Assembly: GCA_030068145.1 (NCBI GenBank)
Contig: JAPJBO010000947.1
Coordinates: 1-64,000 of the forward strand
From: Diplonema papillatum
Taxonomy: Eukaryota > Euglenozoa > Diplonemea > Diplonemida > Diplonemidae
Length of the DNA stretch: 64,000 nucleotides
Direction: 5' to 3'
Positions 52,381 through 63,848 of this stretch are shown piece after piece (positions within the stretch are counted from its first letter, which is position 1; the number at the start of each line of letters is the position of its first letter). The notes beneath the pieces are model-generated. The model was given only the letters and a program-made list of their open reading frames with translations, was not told the DNA's origin and made no database searches. Made by a program: the position numbers and the translations under genes.

Positions 52381-53225
52381 ACTCTTTGGACGCGGGGCGT
52401 GCGTTTACTCTTGCGTCCAGTTATGGGGCAGTGGCGCGTGCGCATGGCCGAGCGGGTGCATGGCAAGGGTCTTGGCAAGACGCGCCAAAAGTCTCGCACT
52501 GTTCTTAAAGGGTGTGAACACACGACGAGAAATGATCTCTGGTCGTTCCAAAACCTGTCCAATAAGCCCCAGATCTCTCCAAAAGTATTTTCTCTTCCCA
52601 GGGCTGAACGCGTGATGGATGCCCCGTCCGCTCTTTAGATTAGTCAGATCACATGTCACAATCCCAGTCCAGGATTCAAAGGCTGAATCGAATACTGGCT
52701 GATGAATTCTGCGTTTCAAAAAAGACAATAGTTGAGTTTGCAAGGACTTCCCTGCGAGCACGAAAACGCAAGAGCGGTCTGGCAACTTGTCGAACTGTGG
52801 GAACAGCAACAAGGTGCAAGCATAAGGGAGAGACTAGTGTACCTTGCGTTGTCGAAGAACAAGTTTTCTTATGGCACACGTCTGCCGTCATGCAGAATGG
52901 ATGTGCGATACACATCATGCAAACACATGAAGCGGCTCTTCAGTCCGTGTAGACGACCTACTTTGCTGCTCCTGTGACTTATTTTGATGCGCCATACACT
53001 TCAGGCAACACAAAAAGCATTCATCACTCTGGATAGAAGTGTCGCATCGTTGTTGCTCCAGAAGTGCTGATTTATGTTGAGGAACTGTGTCCTTGCTCAT
53101 CATGAGGAGTCTTCCGTTCATTCTCCTCTCCTCACTTCTGGTGGCAGAGGTACTGTGTTCGTTGCTCTATCCACAAGCTCATTCTTTCCCGGGAGAGCTG
53201 CGGCAAACGCGGCGACTGTTCCGTG
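52381..53225. other. Intergenic; no gene supported
   Basis: No motif or splice-supported frame was seen; promoter side of the transporter and 3' side of the TSNAXIP1-like gene. Confidence 0.35.
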
Positions 53226-56200
53226 CTACTCTGTCAAAGAAGCATGGCGGCTGAGGACCATGCTGGATCGCGGGCTGGGTGCTCTACTCGGTGAGGCACT
53301 GTGTGGGGATAGCTGAGTGCTACTCTTGTCGGAAGCGCCGGAGTCGTTTGTAGGGGAAGGCGGAGCAGGGGGCTTGATTCTGCGGTTGACAGGATGCCGC
53401 TGCAGTCGCTTGATGACAGTCATCATGTCTGCTGTCACCGTGTCGCTTCGAGTACCACTGCCTGCCGGATCGCCTTCTTGTACCGGCTTCGCCAAACGGG
53501 GTTCTCCTGCAAACGCTCGATCAACCGCGTCATCGATAGCTTCGGGATCCAGCTCGCTGTGCATTGATGAAAGTCTTCGTGCGAAACTAAATCTAAACCT
53601 CGTGCATATGTCACATGCTAATCACAGATGCCGATTAGGATGAGAATGATGACGAACCACACGCTCAAGGGCGGAAGCATAAAAGTGCGGACGTATGCCT
53701 AACTAATACCAGTCAATACTCGATTCTGCGACCAAAAAGGTGCAGTCATTGGACTTCCAGTCTTGCCTGCATCAAGACCTATCAACTATTGAACGCGTAC
53801 GTGCCCAGACATCTGTTGTGCAGTTGGCGCGCGAGTCACCAGCCATCCAGCAGAGTACAATGCTGAAGATTGTTGTTGCTGTGTAGGTGGGTGGCATACG
53901 GATCAATTTGCAGGAGAGCGGCTCTGAGCTCCGTGTCGTTCACAGTTCCCTCAGAGGTGCCGCATGTGGCGATGGCGTCGGAGAGGGAGTCGAGGTAGAG
54001 CTGGCGTTCGACGAGGTTCTGCTTGCGGAGAGTCTCTGCAAAGCTACTCAGGAGGCATTCGTCGTATTCTTCGAAGAGGTTGACGTACAAGACCAGCCCG
54101 TTCTCGCTCCTGCTTTCCCGCAAGGCCGCTCTGAGGCGTTCGACACGGTCCTCCGGCTTGGTGGGAAACGCAGCTACCATGCAGCTCAGGATGTCTTCCA
54201 TGTCCAGCACTCCTGTCTCCGCCGCATCGTACTGCTGCAGCATTTCTTTGAGCTGCTCCAACTTCGAGGTTTCGGTGTACCAAACGGATTCGTCGACGTT
54301 GCCTTTCATCACTTGTAAGAACAACGCGCAGATGGGGTCGTCGGCGTACTTCTCGGCGGCGTACCACATGTTGTGGACCATGCTCACCTCCCGGCTCGCG
54401 CCGTACTTTTTGTTGATGAAGACGGGGAAGTAGGCCTCGGCCGCGGCCGGCTCCGGCAGGGCCGCCTTTTCATTCCAGAACTGCTTGATGTGCCTCTCGA
54501 CGCCGTCCTTCGTCACGTTCAGGTTCTTCACTTTGCCGGTGTGCGCCAGGAACGAGGGCGCGGCGCCGGGGCCCAGCCCGACGAAAAACTTGCGCACTTG
54601 GCTCTGCTCGACCTTCTGCGACTCGTTCTCCATCTGCAGCACACGCTGCTTGGCCTGCGCGAGTTGGTGCGCGGCCGCGACGGCCGTCGCAGCCGTCGAC
54701 TCGTGTGCGGCGAGCTCCACCAGCGGCCCGACGCCCCAACAGGGCCTCGGCGTCATCGCTCCCGCGGACACTTCCAGCGCCTTGTGCCGCTCGCTCAGCG
54801 CCGTCAACTGCCGCTGCGCGGTCTCGTGGCCTTCCCGCGCCGCAACCAGCTGTTCCTGTGTGCTTTCCAGCTCCTGTCGCAGTGCGGTGGCGTCTTCTCG
54901 GTCTTCCTGCCCGTGCTGATCGTTGTGCACCTTTCTTTCCAGCTTCGATACTTGCCTACGTGTGGGTGCACACATTTTATTAGAGCTAATGTTCGCTGGA
55001 GATTCCGAGATCGTAGGGATCTCCGTGTGACCTTTGTCAAATGGTTCTCTTAGAGCAAGTAAGGGCTACGTGGGTGCGGGTTGTTTCTTTGGGGTACACT
55101 TTCTTCATCATGAGTAATGGCAGCCATGTCCGAAGCGGACTGACGAGGCGGAGAGGAAATTAGCAAAGAGCAAACAAGAAGATGCGAGTTGGCGGCCATT
55201 TATGCCTACGAAATCGTCGCAATATTCTAGTTCGGTTTGCTTTTCTCACCACGCGGGTCAGATCGACCAGCTCCAATCGCAGCGGCTGAGCTACCGGTAG
55301 CGAAAGAAGTCACATACTTTTGCAAATAAGACTTGACCTCCTCGAGGTCGGATACCACTTCGTGCAGCTCGTTGTTCTCCTTCAGGACTGAGTGATAGGT
55401 GGCCTCCACGCGTGCGCCGTGCGAAGCAAGCGTCTCCAGCTGCCGCTTGAGAGCATACACCTCCCTTGACTTCAGCCGAAGCTCCTCCTTGTGCAGCACG
55501 TCGCCTTCCGCCATGCATCGGCGCAGGCCAGCGATCGTCTCTGCGTCCTTGGCCGCAGCGCTGTCCCTCTCCGCGAGCATCGACGCGAGGAACTCGGCGT
55601 ACGAGCTGTGCTCCGCGAAGATCCAAGCGAGGAGCGGCCGGTACGTCCGGAAGGAAGACGCCAGCAGCTTCGCGGTCCTCCGAAAAACCATCAAACGCTC
55701 CGAACGGTAGCTGAGCATGCTCCGCCCCGCGTCGGAGGAGGGCGGCGGCGGGGGGGGAAAACCCCCTTGCGGCGTCGATTGGCCTGCCGGCGGCGCTCCG
55801 GCTGCGGCCGGCTGCTCGTTGGGGGCGGTTGCTTCTGTAGACTCGGTTTCATCTAGCCCAACCAGGAGCCGTGTGGTGCGGGCTTGCGGCGACATCCTTT
55901 CTTGCTCGTCTTCCTGAATTTCCCTGCACGCGATCAACGAGTTGAAGTCGAGCAACTCATCGCGCGGCATGGCAGTAGACAACAGGTTGGGCAGCATCTT
56001 GTACTGGGAGTTCAACTGCGACAGGTTCTTAATCGCCACATTCTCCAAAGACGTCAACATCGGCGGCTTGTGCCCTGAGTTGACCGTGGTCAGTGGCTCG
56101 TCAGCCATGCTGCCCAACGGGCCGTGGCCCCATGCTTTGCCTTTGCCGTTGTCGTCGATCAGATGCGCCGTTCCGCTTGTGAACAGGTCGTCTCTCGTCT

Positions 56201-56384
56201 TCGCCAGCAGCCGCGCCGACGTCAACACATCCAGCGCCTGGTGCTTCTTGAACCGAGAGGCCGGCTTTATGGCCCGGGCCTGGGTCGACCGCTTCGGCGG
56301 CGACGCCGGCTGCGGCTTTTTTGCGTTGGGGTCGGCTTGGAGCGCATTCTGCAGGTAATCGGGAATCAGCTTCGAGTCGATCAT
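53226..56384 (-). CDS. TSNAXIP1-like coiled-coil protein, three exons
   Basis: Exons 56384-55250, 54950-53900 and 53556-53226 join in phase 1 and phase 2 to about 838 residues. Donors are GTGAGA and GTATGC; acceptors are GTAGGCAAG and CAATGCACAG. The ATG at 56384 (MIDSKLIPDYLQNAL) is the first true methionine. Exon 1 carries a Tsnaxip1 N-terminal-type helical domain at about residues 235-370 (KLLASSFRTYRPLLAWIFAE, then ETIAGLRRCMAEGDVLHKEE). Exon 2 starts as a coiled coil and contains FPVFINKKYGASREVSMVHN and ADDPICALFLQVMKGNVDES, matching the ...KKYG...LFL.ILRG..DE block of TSNAXIP1-like proteins, and a weak EF-hand-like segment (YDAAETGVLDMEDIL). Exon 3 has ELDPEAIDDAVDRAFAG and a Ser/Pro-rich tail. 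Family members bind TSNAX or sit in sperm and cilia. The exon 1-2 join is the least certain, because its acceptor is weak. Confidence 0.6.
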
Positions 56385-56744
56385 GCAGAGTATGCGGGGC
56401 AGAAAGCGAGGGAAAGGCGGACAGCGAGGGCGGCGCTGTGGCACAAGTGTTCAACCTCTGTTTTGTTCGGTGACGGGGGTAGCGGCTTTTCTTTACGCGC
56501 CCCTTGCTTGTTCCCCCGTTTTCCTTATGCTGGTGAGACCATGGGTGAGGGAGGAATTGCTGAACAGTCTTCCGATCGTTTTCTAGTCCACAGAGCAAAC
56601 GAGCCTGTTCTGCAATGCGAGTCGTGTTCGTCAAGTTGAACTTGTTGTACTTCTCACTCTTTCGCCGTGGTCGTCCTCCGCTGTGCTGTAGCCTTCCGGC
56701 TCAAGCTTCTTGCTTTGACCTGCCACTTGCAGTCGCCTTGAGAT

Positions 56745-57018
56745 ATAAATACTCGACGTAGCTGCTTTGACTCCGAATGGAAGGGAGGAAATATAAGGGT
56801 ACGGGGGAAACAAGACAAGCCCAACCTGATTTGTTCTTCGCTTACACCACCGTGTTGTTTTTTCACTCAGGACTGCTTTCCCTGTTGTGTTTGTGTGCCT
56901 TGTCGCCCGTTCAATACGTGTTCGGTAGTTACAGCACTTGGGATCCCTTCGGTTCTTTGTCTGCACAGCTTCGAGCATTTCCTTCGAGCTGGCGCTCATA
57001 TAAAAAACACTCCACGGA
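56745..57018 (+). repeat. Interspersed repeat family R3, copy 2
   Basis: AATACTCGACGTAGCTGCTT to GAGCATTTCCTTCGAGCTGG. Shorter than copy 1 by about 35 bp in the middle. Confidence 0.7.
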
Positions 57019-58164
57019 TCATCCCGGTCGCATCCAGGTGCTGCTCTGCCGCGATTGAACCAGCTGGAAGCTTGTTTCCACAGGCCTCAGCCGCTAACAA
57101 ACCGGTGAATGTTCGCTTGTCTCGACGGTGCTTGACCACCGTTGACCACTTCCCCTCCCGACGCGGTGCAAGAACAGTCACGAAAGAAAAAGCAGAGCAA
57201 CGGCATGGCTGAGTTGCCTCGCGGCAAGGTTAACGAATCATTCGCGACGCCGCCTGCCTGAAGGCGGCGAGCATCAGCGAATTTACAGCAGAGACAAGAA
57301 CGGGTGGTGTTGTGTAGTAGAGACCCTTCGCACAGAACGCCAAGAACGTGGAAGCTACGTATCGACTGATGCGTGGGGGCCTTTGCAGAGAACGGTTTAT
57401 GTGTGGGCCCATCTAGTTTCGGAATGACAGTATATCTAAAGCCAAAGGTCATGCGTGTTGCTTCTGGCGAAAGACGTGGCGTACACTCTCAAGCTATCAA
57501 TTTCCTTGTGATCGCGTGATCCTTTGACTACAATGGTCGGCTCGTCGTTGATGACAAGGCCTCGTTCCCCTCTTCTTTGGGCGGTCTTTTCCGCATACCG
57601 GGCGTGGCAAGTTATTAAACTCGTTGTTTTCAGTGATTCGTTTGACCCTCAACTGGACCCCCGGGGGCGCAGGCAGAGCGACCATATGAACCGCCAGGAA
57701 TACACCACCACAACGTTCGATCGGGCCCATAGGGGGTGAATTGGCTCAAACGACGCAAAATAACTTTTTCGAGTCGTTCGCGCTGACGCACGACGAGCAA
57801 GCAGGTGTAGAAGCGCAAGAAGCCGAAGCCGCAGCAGCCGCCTGCGAACGAGGGGCGCACACCAAAGCACGTCCAGATCATAGCGGTCTGTGATAGCGGG
57901 CTCTACCTGGGGCTTCAGGCGCTGAAGGCTCGTGTGGATGAAAGCCACACGAGTCCAGCTCCTACACCTTCTTCTCCTTGTCAGGATTCTGCCAGTTTCC
58001 GTAAGCGATGGTAAGGATCGAGTTGACCTGTGTGTGCGTGTGTGAGGCTTAAAGTGGGTTACGTCAGAAGCGAAGTATATTCCACTTGTCACTTTCACCA
58101 GTAGACAGTAGATCTTGAGTTTCCGACACGGCTTTTGGGCCTTGTGACACCTCTCCGAACGGTG
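57019..58164. other. Intergenic or last intron of the LicD-like gene; no exon recognised
   Basis: The LicD-like gene should continue here after its GTATTG donor, but no segment with the expected LRxRYG-type C-terminal block was found. Minus-strand frames near 57630-57881 look non-conserved. Confidence 0.3.
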
Positions 58165-58300
58165 GGATTGCAAGAACGTGCTTGGAATGGGTATGTGCTC
58201 AACACCGCCCCGTCTGGTCCCGTCTGCGCCGTGTTTCGGTCCTTTAAGCCACGGACACACAAGGCGGACCATCATCAGCGCGAAACCTGTTTTTCGAACG
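58165..58300 (+). repeat. Interspersed repeat family R2, copy 3
   Basis: GGGATTGCAAGAACGTGCTT to CGGACCATCATCAGCGCG, with a 7-bp insertion relative to the copy at 25724. It probably lies in the intron after the LicD-like exon. Confidence 0.85.
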
Positions 58301-58379
58301 GTGGGAGGGGTGGGATCGTTCCAGCGAAGGATACAGCATGGAACCAACGGTTCCTAGCCGTGGAGGTGGGGCGCAATAC

Positions 58380-59543
58380 CTTGTTCGGGCAAAGAACGGT
58401 GAAGTCGTAGAATGGGCACGGCTTGAGCGGAAAGACGAGCGAGAAGTTGTTGCGCCTCTGGTTGGTTCCGTCGGTGAACCAGATCTCGAGGTGCGAGTCG
58501 CCGACCTTGCGCTTCTTGGCCCAGTACACCCACAGCATGCTGCGGCCGTGGCGGTCCTGTTCCCAGGCGTGCGGCAGCCGCCCGCCGGCGGCCGCGTCCT
58601 GCAGCGCCTGCTTGATGCGCTTTTTGTCCTCCTTCTTCGCGAACACGTCGATGTCCGTGTCCCACGGAATGACCGTCCCGTGCCCCCTCCTCGCACCGAG
58701 CAACGTCCCGTCTCCGAGCCACATGTCGATCCCCGCGTCGTACAGGGCGGCGAACGTGTTTTTCGTCACCTCCCGCATCTTCCGATGCTCAACGCAGCAC
58801 TTCCTGTAGCTCCTGTTGCTGTTCACGGCCTCCGGGTAGTCCGGCACCGTCGCGTTGACAGACGGAGCCGACCAGAAGAGGCATTCTGGGGTCACCGAGG
58901 GGCAGGTCGATATGTCCTCCGACGGGTAGCTCGCCCAGATGTCCTTCTTCTCCCAGTTCTTCCACGTCTTCCGCACGACGTTCCGCAGCTGCTTGAGAAG
59001 ACCCGCGTTCGGGACGAGGGTCGTGTAGTAGTCGTGGATGTCGTCGAAGCGCTGCTTGGTCGCCCACGCCGGCAGCTCGCCGACAGTCGCAGGCCGGGCG
59101 CCTGCCTTCACGAAGGAGCCGGGCTTCGTCGGCGTCGGCGGCCACGCGTCTTCGTCTTCTGCAGAGACGAGGGCGCCGGCTCTTCCGGCGGAGGCGTCGG
59201 CGGCCGCAGCTTCTTCTTCGGCTTCCCGCAAAAACTCGCTGTCGGCCGCTTGGTTCAGCTTCGGGTCGACGAGGCGCTCCGCGCCTCCGGCGGCCTTCGC
59301 GGCGCGTTCGGCGCGCACGAGCTTGCGCACGAAGGACTGCAGCAGCGCCGACGCGTCCGCGTCCATGCTCGCGAGGCCATCGAAGTCGCCGTCCTCGTAC
59401 TGCCGCGCTGCGAGCCTCCACTGCGACAGCTCCGTTTCCACGCGGTGCACACTCGGCAGGTGGATGTCGACTGTACGCAGGCGGGTGAAGATGCCCAGCA
59501 CGGCTAGTCCGACGACCACGAACAACCACCTGATGAGCTTCAT
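58380..59543 (-). CDS. LicD/fukutin-type phosphotransferase, 3' end unresolved
   Basis: The ATG at 59543 starts MKLIRWLFVVVGLAVLGIF, a type II signal anchor that would place the enzyme in the Golgi or ER lumen. A long acidic stem follows (about residues 30-150), then a catalytic domain: KMREVTKNTFAALYDAGIDMW, LGDGTLLGARRGHGTVIPWD and TDIDVFAKKED, the GDGTLLGxxR...PWDxDxD signature of LicD and fukutin. The aspartate pairs bind metal. The family transfers phosphocholine or ribitol/glycerol phosphate to glycans. At 58380 the frame meets a GTATTG donor right after CPFYDFTVLCPNK; read through, it would end at 58275 with non-conserved residues inside an R2 repeat. I therefore stop the exon there and treat the last exon as missing. 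Length to this point is 388 residues. Confidence 0.75.
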
Positions 59544-59572
59544 TCAGTTGTGGGTACTTTCGTTCCCCACCA

Positions 59573-59592
59573 TACACACACACACACACACC
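59573..59592 (+). repeat. (CA)n microsatellite
   Basis: Nine to ten CA units about 30 bp upstream of the LicD-like ATG. Confidence 0.85.
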
Positions 59593-60652
59593 TGAGCTCA
59601 CCTTTTTTTTAGTACGGTCGTTAACTTCTTTTTAATTTTCCCCCGTCAAACCCGTCAACAGCAAGTGGCGAGCAACCCGCACAGGGGGGGTGGGCTGCTC
59701 CTTCGTTGGCAGGTTCTCTGCTATTCTGGATGTTGCTGCGTCGTTTTCGGATTTCTGTTCTCAGTTTTTCAGAGCCGTGCGAGTGTCGAAAAACACTCTG
59801 GTCCCAGTGTGGGTTAAGACCGTCCTGCTCGCCACGCCAAGACTTAACCGAAGTGGTTTTCAAGCAGCATCTCAAACCCAGGCTATTTTCGGTTTGGCCT
59901 CGTCGGCAGCGGACCCCCCGGTCCACGGCTATTTCTGGGCCGAGTCCCCTGCCGGTCGCTTTTTCTTGGTTCAGGCTTGCCTTGGTGTGCGTACCCTAGG
60001 TGCGCGTACTAATTGGTAGCGGGCTTCCTTGCCTGTTTGAGCTTTGTGGGTGCTCCGTGTTTGGTGGGAATTCTTTAATGCATACGGCACCCTTGTGGCA
60101 AATCGTTGATTCCTTTTAGCTGCGATCTAGCAGGGACCAGCGCCGGGAGCAGCGTGTTAGGCTGCCTTCAAAGCCTGCAATTTTCATTTTGGATGCTTTT
60201 TGTAAATGAGAAGGGGATGAGACAATAACTCGACAGAGAGACCTTCCGTGCCGCGATGCCAGTTGTATGCGGCACCATCAGCACGATTAACCAAGAGGAA
60301 GGAGGTCTTGTCTTAGTGAATGTTTGCAATTTGTAGGCCGTACTTTCAACTTCCTACGTTATGCTGCCTGCTTCCCGGCCCTTGGAAGTGCAATCTGGAC
60401 GTTTTTACTCATGTGAATTTCCCCATACATCACCAGGTGCGCATGGATGGTGCGTGCCTTCGGCTACCCTGAGCAACGCACTGTGCACACTCCGCGTCTA
60501 CGTTACAGCAGATGGAACGCGTTTGTCGTCAGTTCAACGCCAACCGAGAGCTCTGTAGGCAACCAACACCTTACTCGTCAGCGAATTCAAACACCGCCCG
60601 GTTTTCGTTGGTGGTGTGTATGCGGCGCCCCTCGAGTGACACTGCAACAGGC
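59593..60652. other. Intergenic; no gene supported
   Basis: Promoter side of the LicD-like gene and possible upstream exons of the plus-strand fragment. A plus-strand frame at 59690-60019 has no recognisable motif. Confidence 0.35.
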
Positions 60653-61386
60653 TTCGTCCGAAGATGTCTCATCGGAGACTGGAAGAGAATTCTCGTCGAA
60701 TTCTACCAGATCTACAACCCCATCAAGACAAGGGATATCGATCCTCGATGAGTTCGAAGGAAGGTGTGCGCTTTCTTCCTTCTCGTAGCCTCGTGCCGTG
60801 CTTCTCACTGGTCCAGTACCAATACGCCAAGCCCAAAGCTCGGTTGAGCCCAGTCTCGGGAGCTAAAAAGCGGGTGCCACACCAGCTTCTTGTGACGTCT
60901 CCACGCGTTTTGGTCGGAACACGCCCGATTTTCGGGTGCGTCTCGTCGTTAACACCACTGGACTCCACTGTGTAGAAGACTTCGAAGACCGTTGCAGATC
61001 ACACAAGGACGCTGTGTGGTGCTGGCTTCGTCCTTCAAAGATTGACACAACTCGATGCTTGTGCCAAGTGATGATCCGCCAGAGTCGGCCAAGCTGTGTT
61101 CTACCTTGACGGCTTGGTGGCCTCCTACGGCAACCCGAGTAGATTCTTCAGACTCTTTTTGAGCCAGAAGTACGTGCGTGACGTGCTGAACTTGTACGGG
61201 AAAAGGTGAGGGTGCGGGTACGCTTCGAAGTCGAATTGCGTCTGTTTGTATGTTGTATGCCGTGCCGACTGAACACAATTGCACCTCACGTTTTCGCCAA
61301 GCCGCAAGAGGAAAGGAACAAGAAGTCCGTTCCCGCCGAAAGGTTTTCTCCGAAAGGTTTTCTCGTCCATGTGGAGCACGCCATGA
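60653..61386 (+). CDS. Fragment of a protein with the FYxxYNPxK motif
   Basis: Three plus-strand segments: 60653-60763, 61083-61205 and 61302-61386. Segment 1 has IGDWKRILVEFYQIYNPIKT and then, after a one-base frame change near 60743, LDEFEGR. Segment 2 has VGQAVFYLDGLVASYGNPSR and LFLSQKYVRDVLNLYGK. Segment 3 ends in a basic tail and a stop. The joins GGA AG|A and AAA AG|C keep phase. The FY..YNP.K...D..L..FEG....L..L...YG pattern occurs in various protist proteins with many short helical repeats, of unknown role. The frame break suggests a pseudogene, a sequencing error or an unseen mini-intron. Exons upstream were not found. Confidence 0.4.
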
Positions 61387-61600
61387 GTGTAAGCAACAGA
61401 AGCTTATTGCATGCTTGTTTTTATTTTGCGTTCAACTCCGGAACCCGCGGGGAGGACGGTACCTGAAGCACGCAAAGCAGGGCGAGCTAGCTGTGAGCGC
61501 ATCTCCAGCTCTTGCCTTGCCGGTGTCCAAAGGGGGGGTCTTTTGAACCCTCGGCTTTCAAGGTTCTTGCATCGTTCCCCTGTCCGAAATTATAGCAAAC

Positions 61601-62395
61601 CTGTTTCAGGATCCACGGCTCCCGGACGCCGGGCGGCTGGGGCGGCAGCTGCCTCGACAAGTCGAACGACGAATTGACAAACGGCTGCTTTGGGGTGCCA
61701 TTGAGAGCACACCACACGTCGGCGAACACGCGCACCACTTTCTTCGGATCCTGGATGTCCTCTTCGCGATCGGTCGTCTCGAGGCTGTTTTTGTGTTTGG
61801 CATCTCGCGGGTGGCACGGCGAATCAGCAACCTGCTCATCGGGATTGCTCTGCTTTCATCGGCGGTTTTCAGAAATGAGTGCGATCTTATACACAGTTTT
61901 CAGAATGATGTGCTCAAACGGGCGTCCGTCTGCTCTTTCAAGACCGAACGACACGTGGAATCTGAGGGCAAGTCTGGCATTATTCACGCTACAAGAACAT
62001 ACGCAGATGTGACCAACTAGCGGGCAACATGCAGGCAAGCCGCTGCTTACGATACATACTGCCGACAGCGCCTTTTCGATGGCCACACGCGTAAAAGTAA
62101 GCAGTGCATACTACTGATCTAAGCTAGCGCCGTGGTGTTGTTTCAGCTTATAGGCGCTCCTGTGTAAAGACGTTTCAGTTCAGCAGTGCGAGACAGAGAG
62201 GCGGAATTCTACTTGTGGGAAGCGGGGTGTTCCTCCCGTCCGACGACAATCTCTCCAAGCACATGGTTCTTGGGTGGTGCTCATGAATTTGATGTGTCCA
62301 GTATTCCCGCACTGTGAGGTACCGGCATAGGAAGAGGTACATCATCCCGCAGTTCACTGTAAAGATCACGAGCACACTGAACGCCGGGAGTGACG
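61601..62395 (-). CDS. Exon chain resembling the C-terminus of HTTM/gamma-carboxylase proteins
   Basis: Exons 62395-62263, 61988-61895 and 61831-61601 join in phases 2 and 0, with donors GTGCTT, GTGTAT and GTTTGC. They encode a membrane helix (FSVLVIFTVNCGMMYLFLCR), YWTHQIHEHHPRTIVNNARL, RFHVSFGLERADGRPFEHII and finally WCALNGTPKQPFVNSSFDLS plus GVREPWILKQ. The last block, LNG.P.Q..V...DL......PWIL, matches the end of HTTM (vitamin K-dependent carboxylase family) proteins. A possible upstream exon lies at about 62608-62504 (ATYVRQLCWKVRKNHEKA). The beginning and last exon are not resolved. The family assignment rests on one short block. Confidence 0.4.
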
Positions 62396-62737
62396 CTTTT
62401 CAAGTAAGTCGGGGCTTTGTCTTCTGATCGACAGGCGTGCGTGCGATGACGCTTCGGCTGTGCACCTATTCGCCGGCAAGTGGAAAAGAACACAATGTAG
62501 AGATACACACCGGAATTTGCTCAGCCGCGTGTCGGTTCCCGTTTCCAGCGCCTTTTCGTGGTTTTTGCGAACCTTCCAGCAAAGCTGCCGTACGTACGTG
62601 GCCAAGGTGCCAATCTGCGGGTAAGTGTTTTCGTACCCTCCCACTGCTCTCAAGGGAAACCACCCCCTGGGCAGGACACTACAACTAAAAATTGGTATTT
62701 CACGTTGAACGCTATCGCCCGGCACTGAACTCTTACA

Positions 62738-63224
62738 GGGGGGAAAATGTTTCTTGGGTTTGAAGAGCGCGTGGTGCTTGCACCACTGAGGCCAGGTTAT
62801 TTAACCGCGGATTTAGTGAAGGATTGTTCAGGAAACGGTCGCGAGCGAAACCCGACCAGGTAACGACCATTTCACTGTCTTCTTTGTTTTGTGATGCGAA
62901 CATCACGAGGTGCTGTCCGAAGACACCGCCCACGTGAGCACTGTTAAGCAGCGGTTGCCAGATACTCCCGTAGCACCTATTCACGGGTTTGCAGGGGTAA
63001 AAAGGAAGCCCGGGTTGGGGAGGGTGGTGGGTTTGGTGCGTAGTATTCTTCTTTTTTTGTTCTTTCTCGGTTCTGGTGGTGCTGCTCCTTCCTTCTCGTC
63101 CTGTGTTGGGTTACGACTTTTTTTGTTCTTTATCGGTTCTGAGCGTTTCCATATGCCTTTTCCTGCTTTGACATGCAGTCCCTTCCAAACTGTACCTCTC
63201 TTGGTGTTCGGGGGTTGGGCCGTA
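62738..63224 (+). repeat. 487-bp direct repeat, copy 1
   Basis: Starts GGGGGGAAAATGTTTCTTGG and ends GGGGGTTGGGCCGTA. No difference from 63362-63848 is visible. The minus strand carries an open frame of about 80 codons containing KEDSEMVVTWSGFARDRF. Confidence 0.95.
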
Positions 63225-63361
63225 TGGTAACGTCTCGGGAAACGAAGTTTGTGGCGTCACAAAAGCGACAGGTTGCCAAAGCAACCGGGTGCCGAGCTTA
63301 AGCAAGGCGTTTGTCAATGGAGAACCAGTCCTGTGCCGTTTTAGGGCCGGCAGGTCTCAAC

Positions 63362-63848
63362 GGGGGGAAAATGTTTCTTGGGTTTGAAGAGCGCGTGGTG
63401 CTTGCACCACTGAGGCCAGGTTATTTAACCGCGGATTTAGTGAAGGATTGTTCAGGAAACGGTCGCGAGCGAAACCCGACCAGGTAACGACCATTTCACT
63501 GTCTTCTTTGTTTTGTGATGCGAACATCACGAGGTGCTGTCCGAAGACACCGCCCACGTGAGCACTGTTAAGCAGCGGTTGCCAGATACTCCCGTAGCAC
63601 CTATTCACGGGTTTGCAGGGGTAAAAAGGAAGCCCGGGTTGGGGAGGGTGGTGGGTTTGGTGCGTAGTATTCTTCTTTTTTTGTTCTTTCTCGGTTCTGG
63701 TGGTGCTGCTCCTTCCTTCTCGTCCTGTGTTGGGTTACGACTTTTTTTGTTCTTTATCGGTTCTGAGCGTTTCCATATGCCTTTTCCTGCTTTGACATGC
63801 AGTCCCTTCCAAACTGTACCTCTCTTGGTGTTCGGGGGTTGGGCCGTA
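63362..63848 (+). repeat. 487-bp direct repeat, copy 2
   Basis: Identical, as far as read, to copy 1 at an offset of 624 bp; the 137-bp spacer is unrelated. A G-run and TACAACT-rich sequence follow. Confidence 0.95.

Noticed and set aside
51418..52638. Plus-strand frames of about 400 codons opposite the sugar transporter
   Set aside because: Antisense shadows running into a minisatellite.
58275..58379. Read-through C-terminus of the LicD-like protein
   Set aside because: It follows a good GTATTG donor and enters an R2 repeat; the family's C-terminal block is absent.
63225..63361. 5S rRNA or tRNA primer site in the 137-bp spacer
   Set aside because: The 5S internal control region is absent and the TGGTAAC start matches a tRNA primer site for only a few bases.
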